DNA of 64,000 bases from Tethya wilhelma (lineage: Eukaryota > Porifera > Demospongiae > Tethyida > Tethyidae). A program made the position numbers and the translations under genes. Location: positions 9,779,442 through 9,843,441 of the forward strand of contig CAXIPT010000003.1 of NCBI GenBank assembly GCA_964030475.1, written 5' to 3'. Every line of letters begins with the position of its first letter. Position 1 is the stretch's first letter. This document shows, piece after piece, positions 33,468 to 61,998 of the stretch. The notes beneath the pieces were generated by a model. It saw nothing but the letters and a program-made list of their open reading frames with translations, had not been told where the DNA came from and made no database searches.

Positions 33468-35790
33468 CATGTCAGATAAGTTAATACTGATTGCACTTTA
33501 AACTGGCTGTTTTATAGACTGTAGCTGTAGCAAGTATTTTATATAGTATGATCTGTATAGTTGTTTTGACCCTATGATTTTGAATTTTATGTCTAAAGCT
33601 TTAATTTTTCCCATCTTATAAACTTTTTAAACTTTTTGTATTTGCTTTTTGCTGTATAGGTAAGCATTTACAGCTGCATAGCATTGTGTATATGCATGTA
33701 TATTGCTTTGTATACACATGCATGTGTGGCTAAACATAATTCAGATTTTAATTCAGTCTTGCATGTTAATAACAACATATATACTCAATTAAGAAACTGG
33801 ATGACTATTATTATATGTTGTGATATAATATACTTTTTTGCTGTGATTACAGTACAACCTCTGATAGTGGACCCTCCGAGATAGGGACACTGTATTATAA
33901 ACCTCTCAATTTTTACAACAAAGGACAATTCTTTGTTCCCATAAATTCCAATTCCCTATTGTAGCAGCGTTCTATGGTTAACCAAAGTGCACTGTTTGAA
34001 CACACAAAACATACATAATATTAAATTTTATCGTACTGGTTACCTAGGTTTCCTGTGGTTATGTGTGGTGTACTATGGTTATCTAAAGTGCACTGACTAT
34101 AGATCTGTGAACACACAATTTGAAAGTGATAATAATTTATGCATTGCAGCTGACTCTGTGGACAAAACATACATAATATTATTAAATTTTATCATAAAGG
34201 TTACCTATAAGTTTCCTATGGTTATGTGTGGTGTACTATGGTTATCCAAAGTGCACTATGTTTACAGAGTCAGTGCTTACTTTGTGTGCCCACAGAGTCA
34301 GTGTTAAACTGACTTTGATAACCATATAATAATAAAAATTGTAATGTCCCCAGAGTCAGTGCACTTTAATTGGATAACTATGCATAGTACACCACACATA
34401 ACCATAGGTAACCTGTATTGTGTATCATAGCATGTCACACAAAGTAGCTATATGTAACATTCTATCATCCTTTGGATGACTTAATTGAATAAGACTATAC
34501 AGGCTGTATAATACTTTTACAAAATTAATAGTCAACCATTACCTATAGCTTATTATAAACAGGCGCAGTTTAATTGTTTATTAGAAAAGTTTATAAAATA
34601 ATTAGTCTAATATGAATATAGAAAACCTCGAAAACTGGTTATCTGATGTCCATGAACGCACTTCCAGTCTTAAGATCGTAAGCTGCTATTATGGTCAATA
34701 CCATAATATTATTGTTGCTGTTTTTTCAATGATCTGCATGGAAGTTTTACCAGTTGATCTACCTGACCACAAGTCAATTATTGGTAACAATTAAGGAGAG
34801 GGTGACCATGCATCTGTCCCCCTGAACTACCAGATGAGTCTTACCTTGGACCAAAGACACCCAAGCGTACTAAGAGATGTAACTACTTGTAAGTGAACGT
34901 TGAACATTGAACTTAGATACGTTAGCTGTTGTTGGTAACTATTATAATTATACAAACAAGTAAGATTGAGTGTACAAGTTGTCACTGTTTGAATTCTCAC
35001 ATCGATCATCCGGTCCTCTGTGGGTAGTAGCATAGTAACAGTAGTCATGTGCTGAAATTCCTTGTTTCATTACTATTTACAGCACTGCCCATTTCTACAC
35101 TTCTCATTTTACAAATTTTTACAATACTTGTTTTCAATTAGGTGTCTGAAACAACTCCACAGATTTAACATAGTGTGGAAAATTGCAAACTTGAGTCCGC
35201 GTGCAGCTGTCTTGTATTATCATTGTTGTCCCAATGCACATGCCGCATGTCTATTTAGTATTAGTATGGAAAGAACCGTTGGAAACCATTGCTGTTATAT
35301 ATAGATCGAGGAGACACATTCATCACACTAGCTGTCATGCATGCAGATTCCATTCACTGTGTTGCCAACAGACAACAGCTAGTCTAGTACACTTAGTCTC
35401 GCGTAGCCAGACCTGATCAGTCTGGCACTTTATTATCCAAAATCAGTGGACACAAATTCATTGAAGCAATTGATGTCATCATTTATCAAGTTTTATTTAA
35501 TACAGAATTCATGAATATCGTCTATCTATAGCCAGGTGTGTGCGATCTAAAAGGGGGTTCCCCGCTGGAGCAAGTAGATTGTGCCACACCCAGTTAGAAT
35601 TTCTGAAATCGTACGTCCGTAGAGCCATAGAGATATTCATTTCAACTTGTTTAATTTTGCGCAGCTGTTTGCTCGGGGGCGCTGCCTTTCTGTTGGAACC
35701 GGTGCATGCTCCTCGATCGTTGTCTGCTGCTACATGTACAGCTGCAAGATCATGACATAAGTCTCTGGAGTGGCGGATGATCAGGTCAAA
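33468..35790 (+). other. Intergenic region between genes B and C
   Basis: It contains the 3' UTR of B and repeats: a fragment at 33850-33967 of the element family at 50036; a complex repeat at about 33990-34435, where the GGTTATGTGTGGTGTACTAT segment occurs twice directly and once inverted; a family 2 hairpin arm at 35042-35135; and a hairpin near 35404-35432. No coding region is convincing; short frames such as 34612-34794 and 35540-35755 lack domain or splice support. Confidence 0.6.
33990..34435. repeat. Direct plus inverted repeat cluster
   Basis: Segments at about 34003-34120 and 34163-34275 are direct copies (ACATACATAATATTAAATTT, GGTTACCTA, GTTATGTGTGGTGTACTATG). The segment at about 34340-34425 is their reverse complement (CATAGTACACCACACATAAC). 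AGAGTCAGTG is repeated four times around 34265-34360. It looks like a nested or rearranged inverted-repeat transposon. Confidence 0.65.
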
Positions 35791-52408
<16,618 letters not shown>

Positions 52409-53176
52409 GTGAGGCAAATCAGATTCTCTGCATGGTTGTATTGAATGCTCTTTGAATACCTGTTATAATGATTCAGTTGAGTTCTTTTTCTTTATAACAA
52501 CTAAAGTACCGCTTTATCATACGTACGGTAGTACGTATAGTAGGAATGGGCCGAATGTCCCATAGACACAATACAAAATGTTGATGTTTATAAATTCTCA
52601 CAGAAAGAAAGATAAGGCTTCAAATATGTTTTGAGGCCTCCTTAGGACACTCTTTTAACTCTAATACACCAACAAAACTCACAGAAACTCTGCAGAGCGC
52701 TCTGAAGAGAGCGCTAGCGGGAAGCCGTAACAATGCAATTTTGTTTTCTTTGTTCCTTACTTTGTGACTTACTTGAACACGATTTCCAGACAAACAAAAG
52801 GCATTGAGCCAAATTTGACAGTATAGTGAGACTTCATTCCATCTGTAGTACGCCCTTTTACACTCGTTTGCTGGCAAAAAGATATAGCAAACAAAATCTG
52901 GGCAGCTTTGAAACTGTGTACAAAACACAATACTTTCTATAGCCATTTTGAAGTAGGTAAAGATCATCAATAGACCACGTGGTTTTATAATGCGCATGCG
53001 CGTGCATATAGCTACTGCTTTTTGTAGAGACTGACAGTCTCCATGCAATGACACCTTAGTGTTGAAAAAAGGGAATGAACAAGTAGTAAAAATTTCATAA
53101 AAATGAAAAGTGTAGGAATGGGCAGTGCTCTAAAAAGCAATGAAACAAGGCAAGTCTCTGAATTTCGGCACATGAC
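52409..53176 (-). repeat. Dispersed repeat (reversed) ending in a family 2 hairpin arm
   Basis: About 52510-53040 is the reverse of the repeat at 16190-16760: shared AATGCGCATGCGC, CCACGTGGT, GTACGCCCTTTT/AAAAGGACGTAC and CTTACTTGAAC. The minus-strand open frame 53054-52620 lies within it. It resembles no known protein to me and is not conserved in the other copy. From 53083 a family 2 hairpin left arm runs to the contig join. Confidence 0.65.
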
Positions 53177-53177
53177 N
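53177..53177. other. Contig join (single n) inside a hairpin arm
   Basis: The n follows TTTCGGCACATGAC and is followed by minus-strand exon sequence. The join at 55718 follows the same 14 bases. Orientation changes across this point. Confidence 0.85.
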
Positions 53178-53178
53178 T

Positions 53179-53298
<120 letters not shown>

Positions 53299-53340
53299 TT
53301 ATTATAATATTTCTAATGGTTGAATAGATATAGTAACAAA

Positions 53341-53548
53341 TATCGTAAATCGGGAAAGTTTCGTGGTATCAAACTTTCATGGATGTCTCTATTCAAACAT
53401 TTTTGCGGTTTAACTTTCGCGGGGAGCTGTGCAAACCCATACACATAATACATTACGCAAATTTCGTGGATAAACACTTTCACAAATGGATTGTGATGCG
53501 GGAAAACTGCGAAAGTTAAACCTCGCGAAACTTTCCTGCTATATGGTA
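53341..53548. mobile_element. MITE, family 1
   Basis: It begins TATCGTAAATCGGGAAAGTT and ends AACTTTCCTGCTATATGGTA, with interior CGCGAAAGTT-like and GGATAAACACTTTCAC segments as in 21192-21402. Confidence 0.78.
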
Positions 53549-53612
53549 GTACAAATTTCATTCATAAAAATTAAAAAGTGTAGGAATGGTCATTGCTGTA
53601 AAAAGTGATGAG

Positions 53613-54127
53613 CCACATGCAGCCCACCCTGTGCTAATGGTGGGACATGTACAGCTCCAAACACATGTAGTTGTCCTGTTGGTTGGACAGGAAATCGCTG
53701 TCAAACAGGTAACACTTTGAAATCAACAATTCAAACCTTTGATTTTTTTTCCCTATATAATTATCATATTCCAGATATCAATGAGTGTACAGCTGGCACT
53801 CATCAATGTGAACATAACTGTCAGAACACTGTTGGATCATACACATGCTCCTGTAACAGTGGCTACACACTTGAAAACAATGGCCGTGACTGTATAGGTA
53901 ATGTAGCTGATCACTACACTTAAACAATCTCTCATCATTAATGATAGACCATAATCTTCAGATAGCTTGAAATGTCATATAGTTGCTTGTGATTTTTCTA
54001 GATAATGATGAATGTGCCTCCTCAAGTACCAACAACTGTCAACAAAGGTGTGTCAATACACCAGGCTCTTTTCGCTGTACCTGTAACTCAGGCTATGTTT
54101 TGAACAGTGATGGAAACACCTGCAGAC
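53613..54127 (+). CDS. Duplicate of gene C EGF exons 2-4
   Basis: Exons 53613-53708 (MEGF), 53775-53897 (THQC, LENNGRDC), 54002-54127 ([15 protein letters not shown]) repeat 37565-38116 with a few substitutions. The first exon is preceded not by intron but by a truncated hairpin arm (53549-53611) ending GATGAG. Either an alternative allele or paralogue contig has been placed here, or a real duplication broke at the hairpin. I cannot assign it to gene C's transcript. Confidence 0.7.
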
Positions 54128-55717
54128 GTACGTTTACTGTATATCATACGTATGGTAGTACGTAGTGACTGTCAAATATAAAATATTAATATCTATAAAA
54201 ATCTAGTCAAACAAAATTAACCCTTCAAAGTTGCTCAGAGGCTCTCACTGACAGATAACCAACTGCATGCATGGCCTAAAACTCACAGAAACTTTCCTCA
54301 GCACTCATAGTGAGTGCTAGTGGGAAGCCACAATAGTGCCATTTTTGTTTTCTAAAGTACGTACATATCAGGAATAGGCCATCAGTCCCATAGACACAAT
54401 ACAAAATGTTTATGATCATAAAAATCTAGCAAAACAAAGTAGAGTCTTCAAACTTGCTCAAAGGCTCTCTGTGACAGAATACCAATTGTATGCAAGGCCT
54501 AAAACTCACAGAAATGTTCCTCAGCACTCGTAGAAAGCGCCGCTCTGATTTAGTATGACTTCTTCTTAACTTATTTTAACTTCTTCTTTAATATAATTAT
54601 ATGACTGTCCAGCAACCTACTTAGCCTGGAATTTCATTGGACTAGCTGACTAGCCTCATATAGGTAGCACTATTTCTGTGACTTTTACCTTATTGTGACC
54701 TTTAGCCTCTGGTTCCTAAGTTCTTCCTCAAAAAATATGAAAGCGCCAAGATGCATAAGCCTCGACTAGCATGCACAACTAAACATGTATGCGTGACCTA
54801 CCGTATAGCCGGAAAATTTGGCGAGAATTAAATTTGGCGGATTGAGCAAACCTTGAATTTGGCCGATTTTAATTTGGCGGAGCGAGCCGATCACGTGCAC
54901 AATATGCGTACGTACGCATATACGTATACGCACACGCACTAAATATTGGCGGATTTTAATTTGGCGCTAGTAAGTCTCATCCGCCAATCCGCCAAATTTA
55001 ATTCCCCGCCAAATTTTCCGGCTATACGGTATGACTAGCACGGTTCACTGAGAGGTGTCAGCCTAGTAGTGACAAATTCTAGCCTGCTGCGATTAAGGAT
55101 CTACTGAGCTGTGGTCAGCCTAGTTATAATACTTAAACCTCTATTTAGAAATTCATTGAATATACTTTTGACGCTTATAGGATTTGCAACTTGAATGCTC
55201 AGCTGTAGCTAGATAAAAAACACACCAGCAACTAACCTAAGCTTACTATGATGGATACTTCTACACAAAGTATTATCTCAATTTGCAATCAATGAGTTAC
55301 ATACCTGTCCAAGCAGCTAAGCCAGCCAAACTCAAGTCCTTCTAGGAGTCCTTGCATAGGAGGGATTATAATTATTTATGCGGGGGCGTATTTAAGGGGG
55401 GGTGCTCAGGGGGCTTGAGCATCCCCTTTGGCGCTGATCGGAAGTGCAAAAACCATTACTAACAGAGCTAAAAGTGGAAAGAAAGAGCGCACCAGGGCCA
55501 TGTACATGGTATGGCTACTATAATCTGTTGAAAATCAACCATGAAACAAAGCTCTTGGAAAAGTATAGTTGCTTCAGCTTCGACCATTTTTCTTTGTAAC
55601 TATAGTTCAAAATATATACAAGTATAGTAAAAATTTTATAAAAATTAGAAGTGTAGGAATGGGCAGTGCGGTAAAAAGCAATGAAACAAGGTAAGTCTCT
55701 GAATTTCGGCACATGAC
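54128..55717 (+). repeat. Second copy of gene C intron 38117-39395, plus hairpin arm
   Basis: It follows 38117-39395 closely (AACTGCATGCATGGCCTAAA, GCCTCTGGTTCCTAAGTTC, GGGGTGCTCAGGGGGCTTGA). It differs by small indels and a MITE insertion at 54801. From about 55456 the match stops, and a family 2 hairpin left arm (55626-55717) runs to the join. No coding sequence is seen. Confidence 0.75.
54799..55031. mobile_element. MITE with TA target duplication (filled site)
   Basis: TA then CCGTATAGCCGGAAAATTTG at the left, and AAATTTTCCGGCTATACGG then TA at the right. The sister copy reads GACCTATGAC uninterrupted at about 38924, so the element occupies 54801-55029 and duplicated TA. The interior carries TTGGCGG-type words like the element at 18177. 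Confidence 0.9.
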
Positions 55718-55718
55718 N
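55718..55718. other. Contig join (single n) at the same hairpin site
   Basis: It follows TTTCGGCACATGAC exactly as at 53177. The following contig is in the opposite sense to genes A-C. Confidence 0.85.
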
Positions 55719-56290
55719 TCATAGAGAATAAGTTGTTTTCTATGTCTTCTTTTCTTTATCTACTTATAGTTCTTGGCTTTATAGGCCACGGACGTTAAAC
55801 AGTCTGCGCATGGGCGGATCCTGAAAATTAGGAAGCCAAGTATCCACGTACGTGCATATGCAGTTGCGCTATAGCTCAGGAGTTGCAGTAATCCCCTACC
55901 CCCTACAAGCCAATTGGATTAGAAATTTTGTACTCAAGCAGACAAGCTCATCTAAATTATGTTGTTAGCCTCCCCCCGGCCCCGGGCCCCCTTTCCCTGC
56001 GTGCATCACGTGATAGTTTTGCTAGCTGGATCATGGATTGTACAGTTTATAGCTATCGTTTTTTTGTGCAGCTAGAACTGTCCCATGAGGAGGCAAACAA
56101 GAGGAAGAAGAAGATAGTGCTGACTCGCATATCATGCGTGCGCAATTAGCGCAAGGATATTGGTAATTGTAACGACAGACAACAAGCAGAACAATGGGAA
56201 TACATCCTTACTTTAAAAACAACAACAACAAAAAAACACTACCTTATTTAATCTTAAGATCAGTCTGTTGTTTAAAAAAAATCAAAAGAT
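55719..56290 (-). other. Reversed paralogue of the A-B intergenic region
   Basis: On the minus strand this runs from the 3' UTR after a gene A-like tail to a promoter like gene B's. TATAAA at 55783-55778 and the CTCTATGA at the very edge correspond to 7072-7077 and 7135-7142. Compared with 6388-7138 it has several deletions and insertions (for example, the stretch next to the GGATCC is shorter). The contig ends just where the next gene's ATG would begin. Confidence 0.75.
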
Positions 56291-57723
56291 TTAATCTATT
56301 TCAACATATTCACCATTATCATTGTCTTGCTTGCATTTTACGGACAAATCCATACTTCTCAGATCATCTATGTGTACTTCATCATACACAGGGCTCTCGA
56401 TCTCTTCTGTTAGCTCTGAACTAGGTTTAAATGTTGTCATCTGTTGAGGTGCATCATCAAACAGCATATCATCATAAATCACCTCAATGTCAGGCTTATT
56501 GTTCTCTTTTTCAACAGTTATTGTAGTAGGCTCATCATCAATCTGCTTTTTCTTATTCATTTCTTTGTAGTTACGGTTTTCAATAGTTTCCTTTGGTGTA
56601 GCAGCAGCCAAACCAGCATCCAGTTGAAATGTTGTCATTTTTTGTGGTGTATCACCATAAAGTGGGTTGTCGTACAGAGCCTCAGTCTTAGCACCATGAG
56701 TTGAGTCGTAGGTGGGATTGTTGACAATTTTGGTTCCTTTTGCAGATGCACCAACGTCTTTAGTATTTATTAATTCAGGGTTATTCACTGCCACTAAATT
56801 CTCATATTGATTACGACCCAATCTGCATGGAAAGAGTAAAAGGGGAAAAAATGAGTGAAATAAAAGAATGCTTGCATATAACCTAACAGTACATGTAGCA
56901 CTTACGGTTTAGGTATCCTAGTTTGTTTAACTTTAACACGATGATAATAGCAGGCTGGGACCATGACTAGTATACACAGCAAAACAAAAATGAATATCAC
57001 AGCCCCACAGATGCTAGCTGCTACAATGACCTCCAGTGCAATTGGTTCAGGAGGGGAAGTTGTCACTGTTGGAGACGTGGCATTACACTGAGGTGTTCCA
57101 AGCTCCTCAACCGAGATTTGACAGTAAGAATCAGCTCTGTACTGCTCTCCATTTAGAGTCAGTTCAGGCTCTTGGAGAATCCACTCTTGGACGGCTTCAA
57201 GAGCTTCACTTGTTCCAATGTTATCGGCTGCAAGTAGGAGTCCTTCTACAATGGTTTCTCTGGGATCACCTCCGCACAAGAAGGACACGTCAATGATAAA
57301 GTCGCTTGTGTACTCACAATCACAGGCAAGAGACACTTGCTCAGCTACAAGACTTGTAGCATCAAGTAACTTCTGACCAGTAGCTATTTTCTAGAACACA
57401 ATGGCATCAGGATTGAACAGCATAAAAATTTAAGAGTGTTAGATACAAAAATTATATATAGCGCTTACTGTGAAGTTAAAGCATCCAGGGATGTCTGGAA
57501 TCTGCAAACGTATCTGAAATGGTACTTTAGCTGGCACTAGAATTAAAAGAGAAGGGGAAATTATTTCATGCACAATAATGTAGTAAAATCCATAAACATA
57601 CATGGCAGTGTCAGTGTCTCACTGAATCCACTCTCGCCTGCACTAGTGCCGACTTGCATAGCAACACAATACTCAATGTTTGGTTGGAGTCTAGTAATGG
57701 TTGCCATGGATTGGACCATTATG
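56291..57723 (-). CDS. Gene A-like 3' end on minus strand (A')
   Basis: Minus-strand exons: end of FN3-4 57723-57602 (cut by the n), linker 57530-57469 (62 bp, six less than gene A), juxtamembrane plus helix 57390-56906, tail 56822-56291 (TAA). The tail is almost the same as gene A's; differences include NKKKQ for KKQ, and EYVEI for EYVEM, which removes the last YxxM. The membrane helix is also the same. The first half of the juxtamembrane domain is very different ([28 protein letters not shown]). It may be a paralogue or a diverged allele; orientation is uncertain because of the flanking joins. Confidence 0.8.
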
Positions 57724-57724
57724 N
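57724..57724. other. Contig join (single n) within FN3 coding sequence
   Basis: Left of it, minus-strand FN3-4 coding sequence is cut. Right of it, plus-strand FN3-2 coding sequence starts mid-exon. Two partial genes abut in opposite senses. Confidence 0.85.
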
Positions 57725-59917
57725 TTAGTGAGTGTCATCATGTCGGCTAGTACAAGTGCTGGAGAAGGACCAATGTCAGCAACATTTGAAATGAGAACGG
57801 CTCAAGCACGTATGATACTTTGATGTCTCAGTGGAATTCTATGAATTTATAACTTTCTATATGTGACCTATTCTTTCACTCTCAGCTCCGTCTATGGTGG
57901 TTGGTACAACAGTTGATGTCGTCTCCAACTCCACCATTGTGATAGAGTGGGACCCACCTCTCTCTCCAAATGGAATACTGATCTATTACAGTGTTGAGGT
58001 CAGTCACCAGCTGTCTGGATTCAACTTCTCCACCACCTTGATGCCTTCTCAACCAAGAGTCGTGAACGTGACAGGACTATGTAAGAAGCTAATTTTCGCT
58101 TAAAATTGATAATACATTATTATTGTTTTTCTTTACAAATTGTTTTCCAGACCCCTTTTTGCCATATGTCATATCAGTGTATGCTGCTACAGTAGCTGGA
58201 GAAGGTGATCGTGACACTACACTCTTTTACACCCAGCATGGAGGTATTATACTAATGAAGCATGGCTTGTTACTCAGCTACATTTATGATAGATTTCTCC
58301 ATGTAGTTACTTGATGTGAATGTGGTTAATGGTTAATAATTATTATAATTATGCGGATCCACTATAATTGGCATGCACACACAGTTCCAATAGTGCCATC
58401 AATCTCCTCAGTGGATCGTCTCACTGGACAAACAGCCACAGTGTCATGGGTGCCTCTCACTCCTGATGAAACCAGGGGGATACTCACAACTCTTCAGATT
58501 GCCTACGAGCCACTGGAAGATGGTGGACAGTGTCAGCCAATCCTTGAGGATGGTGACAATGTGTTACACATGACTGAAGACATAATGGTCCAATCCATGG
58601 CAACCATTACTGGACTCCAACCAAACATTGAGTATTGTGTTGCTATGCAAGTCGGCACTAGTGCAGGCGAGAGTGGATTCAGTGAGACACTAACACTACT
58701 ATGTAAGTGCATTTATTTTGTTCTAGTTACTTATAGTAACAGCTATATTATTATTACTTTACAGTGCCATATGGAGCCCCTTTTCAGATTCGCATACAAC
58801 TACCAGTTGATAGTGAATGTGAAAACTTTACGGTATGGATTATAATTTTAATACAATTTTATAATTGATTATCAAGTAAACTTGTCATTTAATAATTACA
58901 TATCAAACAATTAAAACAATTTTACATTAATTTTTCAGAATATTGGAGTTGGAGCTAAGTTGTTGGACATCAAAAGTGCTGTGACTGCTCTTGTGTCTAG
59001 TGTGTGCTCCTGTCCATATTCCAAAGACTTCATCATCGAGGACTCATTCTTGTGTGGAGATAATCCTCGAGAGAGTATCTTTGAAGGACTCCTCCTTGAA
59101 GCCGATGGGATTACAACAACAGAAACTCTAAGTGTTGTCCAAGAGTGGATTTTTCAAGAGCCTGAACTGACTCTAAATGGAGAGCAGTTCAGAGCCGATC
59201 CTTACTGTCAGATCTCGGTTGAGGAGCTTGGAACACCTCAGTGTAATGCCACATCTCCAACAGTGACAACTTTCCCAACCTCTGGTTTGTCGGTGTCTTT
59301 GCAAGTCATCATATTGGCATGTGTCTGTGGTGGAGTGATACTTGCCGTTATCATTGGAGTGATTGTAAGCATTCTTCTCTGCTGCTGCTGTCGACAAAAG
59401 AGAAAGTCTTTCTCTAAAGAGCCAGTCACGTAAGTTAGCTTGAATAATTATATGAACCTGGCATTATTTGAGATGATGAAGAGCTTAAGTTAAAACCAGA
59501 CGTAGGATAGAAATGTGGTCCTATTCATTATGCAATGCTGAGATTCTACAACATACTGTCTGAAAATTCACCAGCACTTTATGGGCTATAAACGTTTTCT
59601 TTCTTTGCAGTGATCGAGACGACCTCATACCCTCAGACCTCCCACTGACAAGTGCTAACACCCTATCTACTCTTGGACGACCCAAACGCCCAGTCAACCA
59701 ATATCATCCGAGCTACGATCCTAATGGCATTAACACCACCGACGATGATAAGGTACCTCTCACTGAAGCTGACGTGCAGAATGACTATGCCCTGAGAGGA
59801 TTTGAGAACCCAGTGTATGGTTCTGATGGAGAGCTTGTGGACGAGGCTGAGGATGTGAAGGTGGAGGTTGATCTTGGAAATGAGAGTTCCGACGATGAAT
59901 ACGATGATGTGTATTAG
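57725..59917 (+). CDS. Receptor 3' end (FN3-2 to tail), possibly the end of gene C
   Basis: Exons: 57725-57809 (end of FN3-2), 57886-58080 + 58151-58243 (FN3-3), 58385-58702 (FN3-4), 58765-58832 (linker), 58939-59429 (juxtamembrane, helix), 59611-59917 (tail, TAG). The juxtamembrane part has CSCPYSKDF, FLCGDNPRES and QEWIFQEPEL. The helix is SLQVIILACVCGGVILAV and ends in a CCCCRQKRK palmitoylation-type run. The tail is about 102 residues with no similarity to A's except FENPVYG; it is acidic and ends DDEYDDVY. Gene D starts 419 bp downstream, repeating the tandem layout of A-B and B-C. Confidence 0.85.
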
Positions 59918-60090
59918 CATGCTTTTGTTTCATACATTTTAATTTGTTTGTTTTTACATACTGTATTGCATGATACTGTGCAGTACAGCGATGACTATGA
60001 TGATGTGTATTAGCATGCTTTTGTTTCATACATTTTAATTTGTTTGTTTTTACATACTGTATTGCATGATACTGTATTGCATGATACTGT
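59892..60090 (+). repeat. Tandem duplication over the stop codon and 3' UTR
   Basis: GATGATGTGTATTAGCATGC and the following 3' UTR (TTTTGTTTCATACATTTTAA) at 59902 are repeated from about 59997, period about 95 bp. The second copy includes the end of the coding exon, stop codon included, and a smaller TGCATGATACTG repeat follows. The first stop is used; the second lies in the 3' UTR. Confidence 0.85.
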
Positions 60091-60335
60091 GCAGTACAGC
60101 GATAGTTTTATTTATGATCCATGCAGAATATTAACTTTATGTTATGTTTCACTGCATGCGCTTTTGAATTGTCATTGTTTCTTATTAAAGTGCAGCTAGC
60201 AGCTCCTCCCCCTCAATTCTAAAATCATACGACTTCTAAGTGGGTGTGGGACATACTAAGGGGAACCCCCTTATAGCTTACACAATTACAAACTGCCGTT
60301 AGAGTTGCAACATCATTTACACGACTCATCATCAC

Positions 60336-60661
60336 ATGGATGCCTACTTGAAATTGTCTGTGTTCATTTGTTTTCTGTTGTCACTTCTACAGCTATGTGG
60401 AGCACAGAATGGGTAGGTCTAGAATAAAACCTTCCTGCATGGATATATTTTGATATTATTATTGAAATTAAAATAATACTTAAACTGTCACTCATGGCAT
60501 AGCTAAAAAATCAATTGTGCTGTGATTTAATTAAGGTCTTACTATTCTATTATTCATTCTCATAGAGTGTGCTACACCCAAGGGGCCAGGACTGCCTACC
60601 GTAGCAGGTCACGTACTGCATCCTATAGCTGTGGGCTTTTTGGTTGGAGTAGATGCAGAAG
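60336..60661 (+). CDS. Gene D: signal peptide and first EMI exon, cut by a gap
   Basis: ATG at 60336: MDAYLKLSVFICFLLSLLQL, with probable cleavage after CGAQ; exon 60336-60412. EMI exon 60566-60661 reads VCYTQGARTAYRS then [13 protein letters not shown]. It is 96 bp, two codons shorter than in B and C. The second EMI exon is not seen: the intron runs into a (GT)n tract and the join at 60786. It starts 419 bp after the preceding receptor's stop. Confidence 0.83.
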
Positions 60662-60738
60662 GTATACACAACAGGATATTGAAAGAATGATATAAATCTT
60701 CAGATTCGTTGTTACTTAGGTTGTCCTCTTCTCAGGGG

Positions 60739-60785
<47 letters not shown>
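60739..60785. repeat. (GT)n microsatellite at a contig end
   Basis: A pure GT run of over 40 bp up to the n at 60786, in gene D's second intron. Gene E's corresponding intron also holds (GT)n (seen as CA at 61916-61945), so the tract is old or recurrent at this position. Confidence 0.9.
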
Positions 60786-60786
60786 N

Positions 60787-61263
60787 GAAAATCTCTAGAA
60801 GCATGATCCTCAAATCCATCAGAAAGGCTGATTGCAGCTCTTGCGGTAGCAAAATAGTATGGACTATTAGAAGCAAGTTTAGCCACAAAAACTTAACCAC
60901 TCCTGTAACCAAATTGTTGTTGACCTTTACCTTGACGTTTAAACCAATTGACATTGCATACAGTCTCTAAATAATAGTTAGAGGACGAGTCCAAGGTCTC
61001 TACGCTATTTAGAGGCCCTGTCAAGAAAATTTTGGTCCCGCAAAAATTTCGGTCCGGGTGGACCAAAATTTGCAATAAATTTGGTCCCCCCTTAAAAATT
61101 GCGGTCCGGGAAGAAAGTCACCGAAAAGTAGCTTACTAAAAGGTTGAACATCCATTCACTCTTATAAAATAAACTTGCCTAGGCTCTAGAAACAGTCTTT
61201 TACAGAGATAGACTCGAAAAACTACCAGAGCCTGGCTGAGCTAGCTAGCACGAGGAGCTATAC
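60787..61263. other. Small contig, nothing recognised
   Basis: This contig starts after a (GT)n join. I see no exon of the receptor family. There is a local inverted pair around 61020-61115 (TTTTGGTCCCGCAAAAATTT, and GGTCCGGG repeated). A frame at 60788-60970 reads 60 residues without domain features or a start codon. Confidence 0.5.
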
Positions 61264-61914
61264 TAGCGATATCAGATGATTTTTTTGATTACAAAACTAC
61301 AGCATACCAATATTTTTAAAAAAATCTGTAATCTTTTTGAAACATTCTGGTGCGAATCTTACTACCATAGCTTATTCCTACTTCAAGTTATAAATTTTTA
61401 AAGGTGACAGTGTTAAATTTTCTTATGTACAATTTTCCAATACAAACTGTGGCACCAATTTCAAGTAGTTGATTTAAGCACAACAATGAAACCTTACATA
61501 GTTATTTTTACATATTGAACACTTAACACACATACACAATGGCTTTCTCATTGATATGAGAGTTCAAGTGATCTTTTGATGTCTATCATGCTCTTTATGA
61601 GCAACATTTACTTTCAGTCACCAATACCTCTATTTTGTGCTGTAGTTCATCCAGTTTAGTAGCAAATTTACTTTCTAAAGTATCTAATTTTTGAGAAAGT
61701 TCAGCATTATCAATAGCACTGTTGTCAACTTTTACGCTAAGAGTACTTAACTTAAGGCTTAACTGTTCAGTTTTTATTTGTTCCTTTTCTAGTGCTCTCT
61801 GTATTTCAGAGAGATCTGAGCCTTTAACTGTGGTACTATAAGAATCTTTGGGCCTAGATCTACAAGTACAAAACTGCTGCATTAAAAACTCTTCCAGTTC
61901 TTTATGATATTTAT
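61264..61914 (-). mobile_element. Partial copy of the TAGCGATATCA element
   Basis: It starts TAGCGATATCAGATG and follows 62045-62692 with only a few substitutions. Its left flank (GAGCTATAC) differs from that of the other copy, so it is a separate insertion or allele. The minus-strand frame 61914-61595 is open: HKELEEFLMQQF, then the heptad-rich coiled coil ending ESKCCS. The contig join cuts the rest. Confidence 0.75.
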
Positions 61915-61915
61915 N
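61915..61915. other. Contig join (single n) between element and (CA)n
   Basis: The element body ends at TTTAT and a (CA)n run starts immediately. The two sides are unrelated, so this is a scaffold placeholder. Confidence 0.85.
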
Positions 61916-61998
61916 CACACACACACACACACACACACGCACACACACGCAGAGTCATTCTCACTCATCAATAACACTATGAGTCTAGAGACACTTAC

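Noticed and set aside
52620..53054. 144-codon minus-strand frame
   Set aside because: It lies in a dispersed repeat; the copy at 16190-16760 does not keep the same frame over its length.
60788..60970. 60-residue frame after the (GT)n gap
   Set aside because: No ATG context, domain or splice signals.
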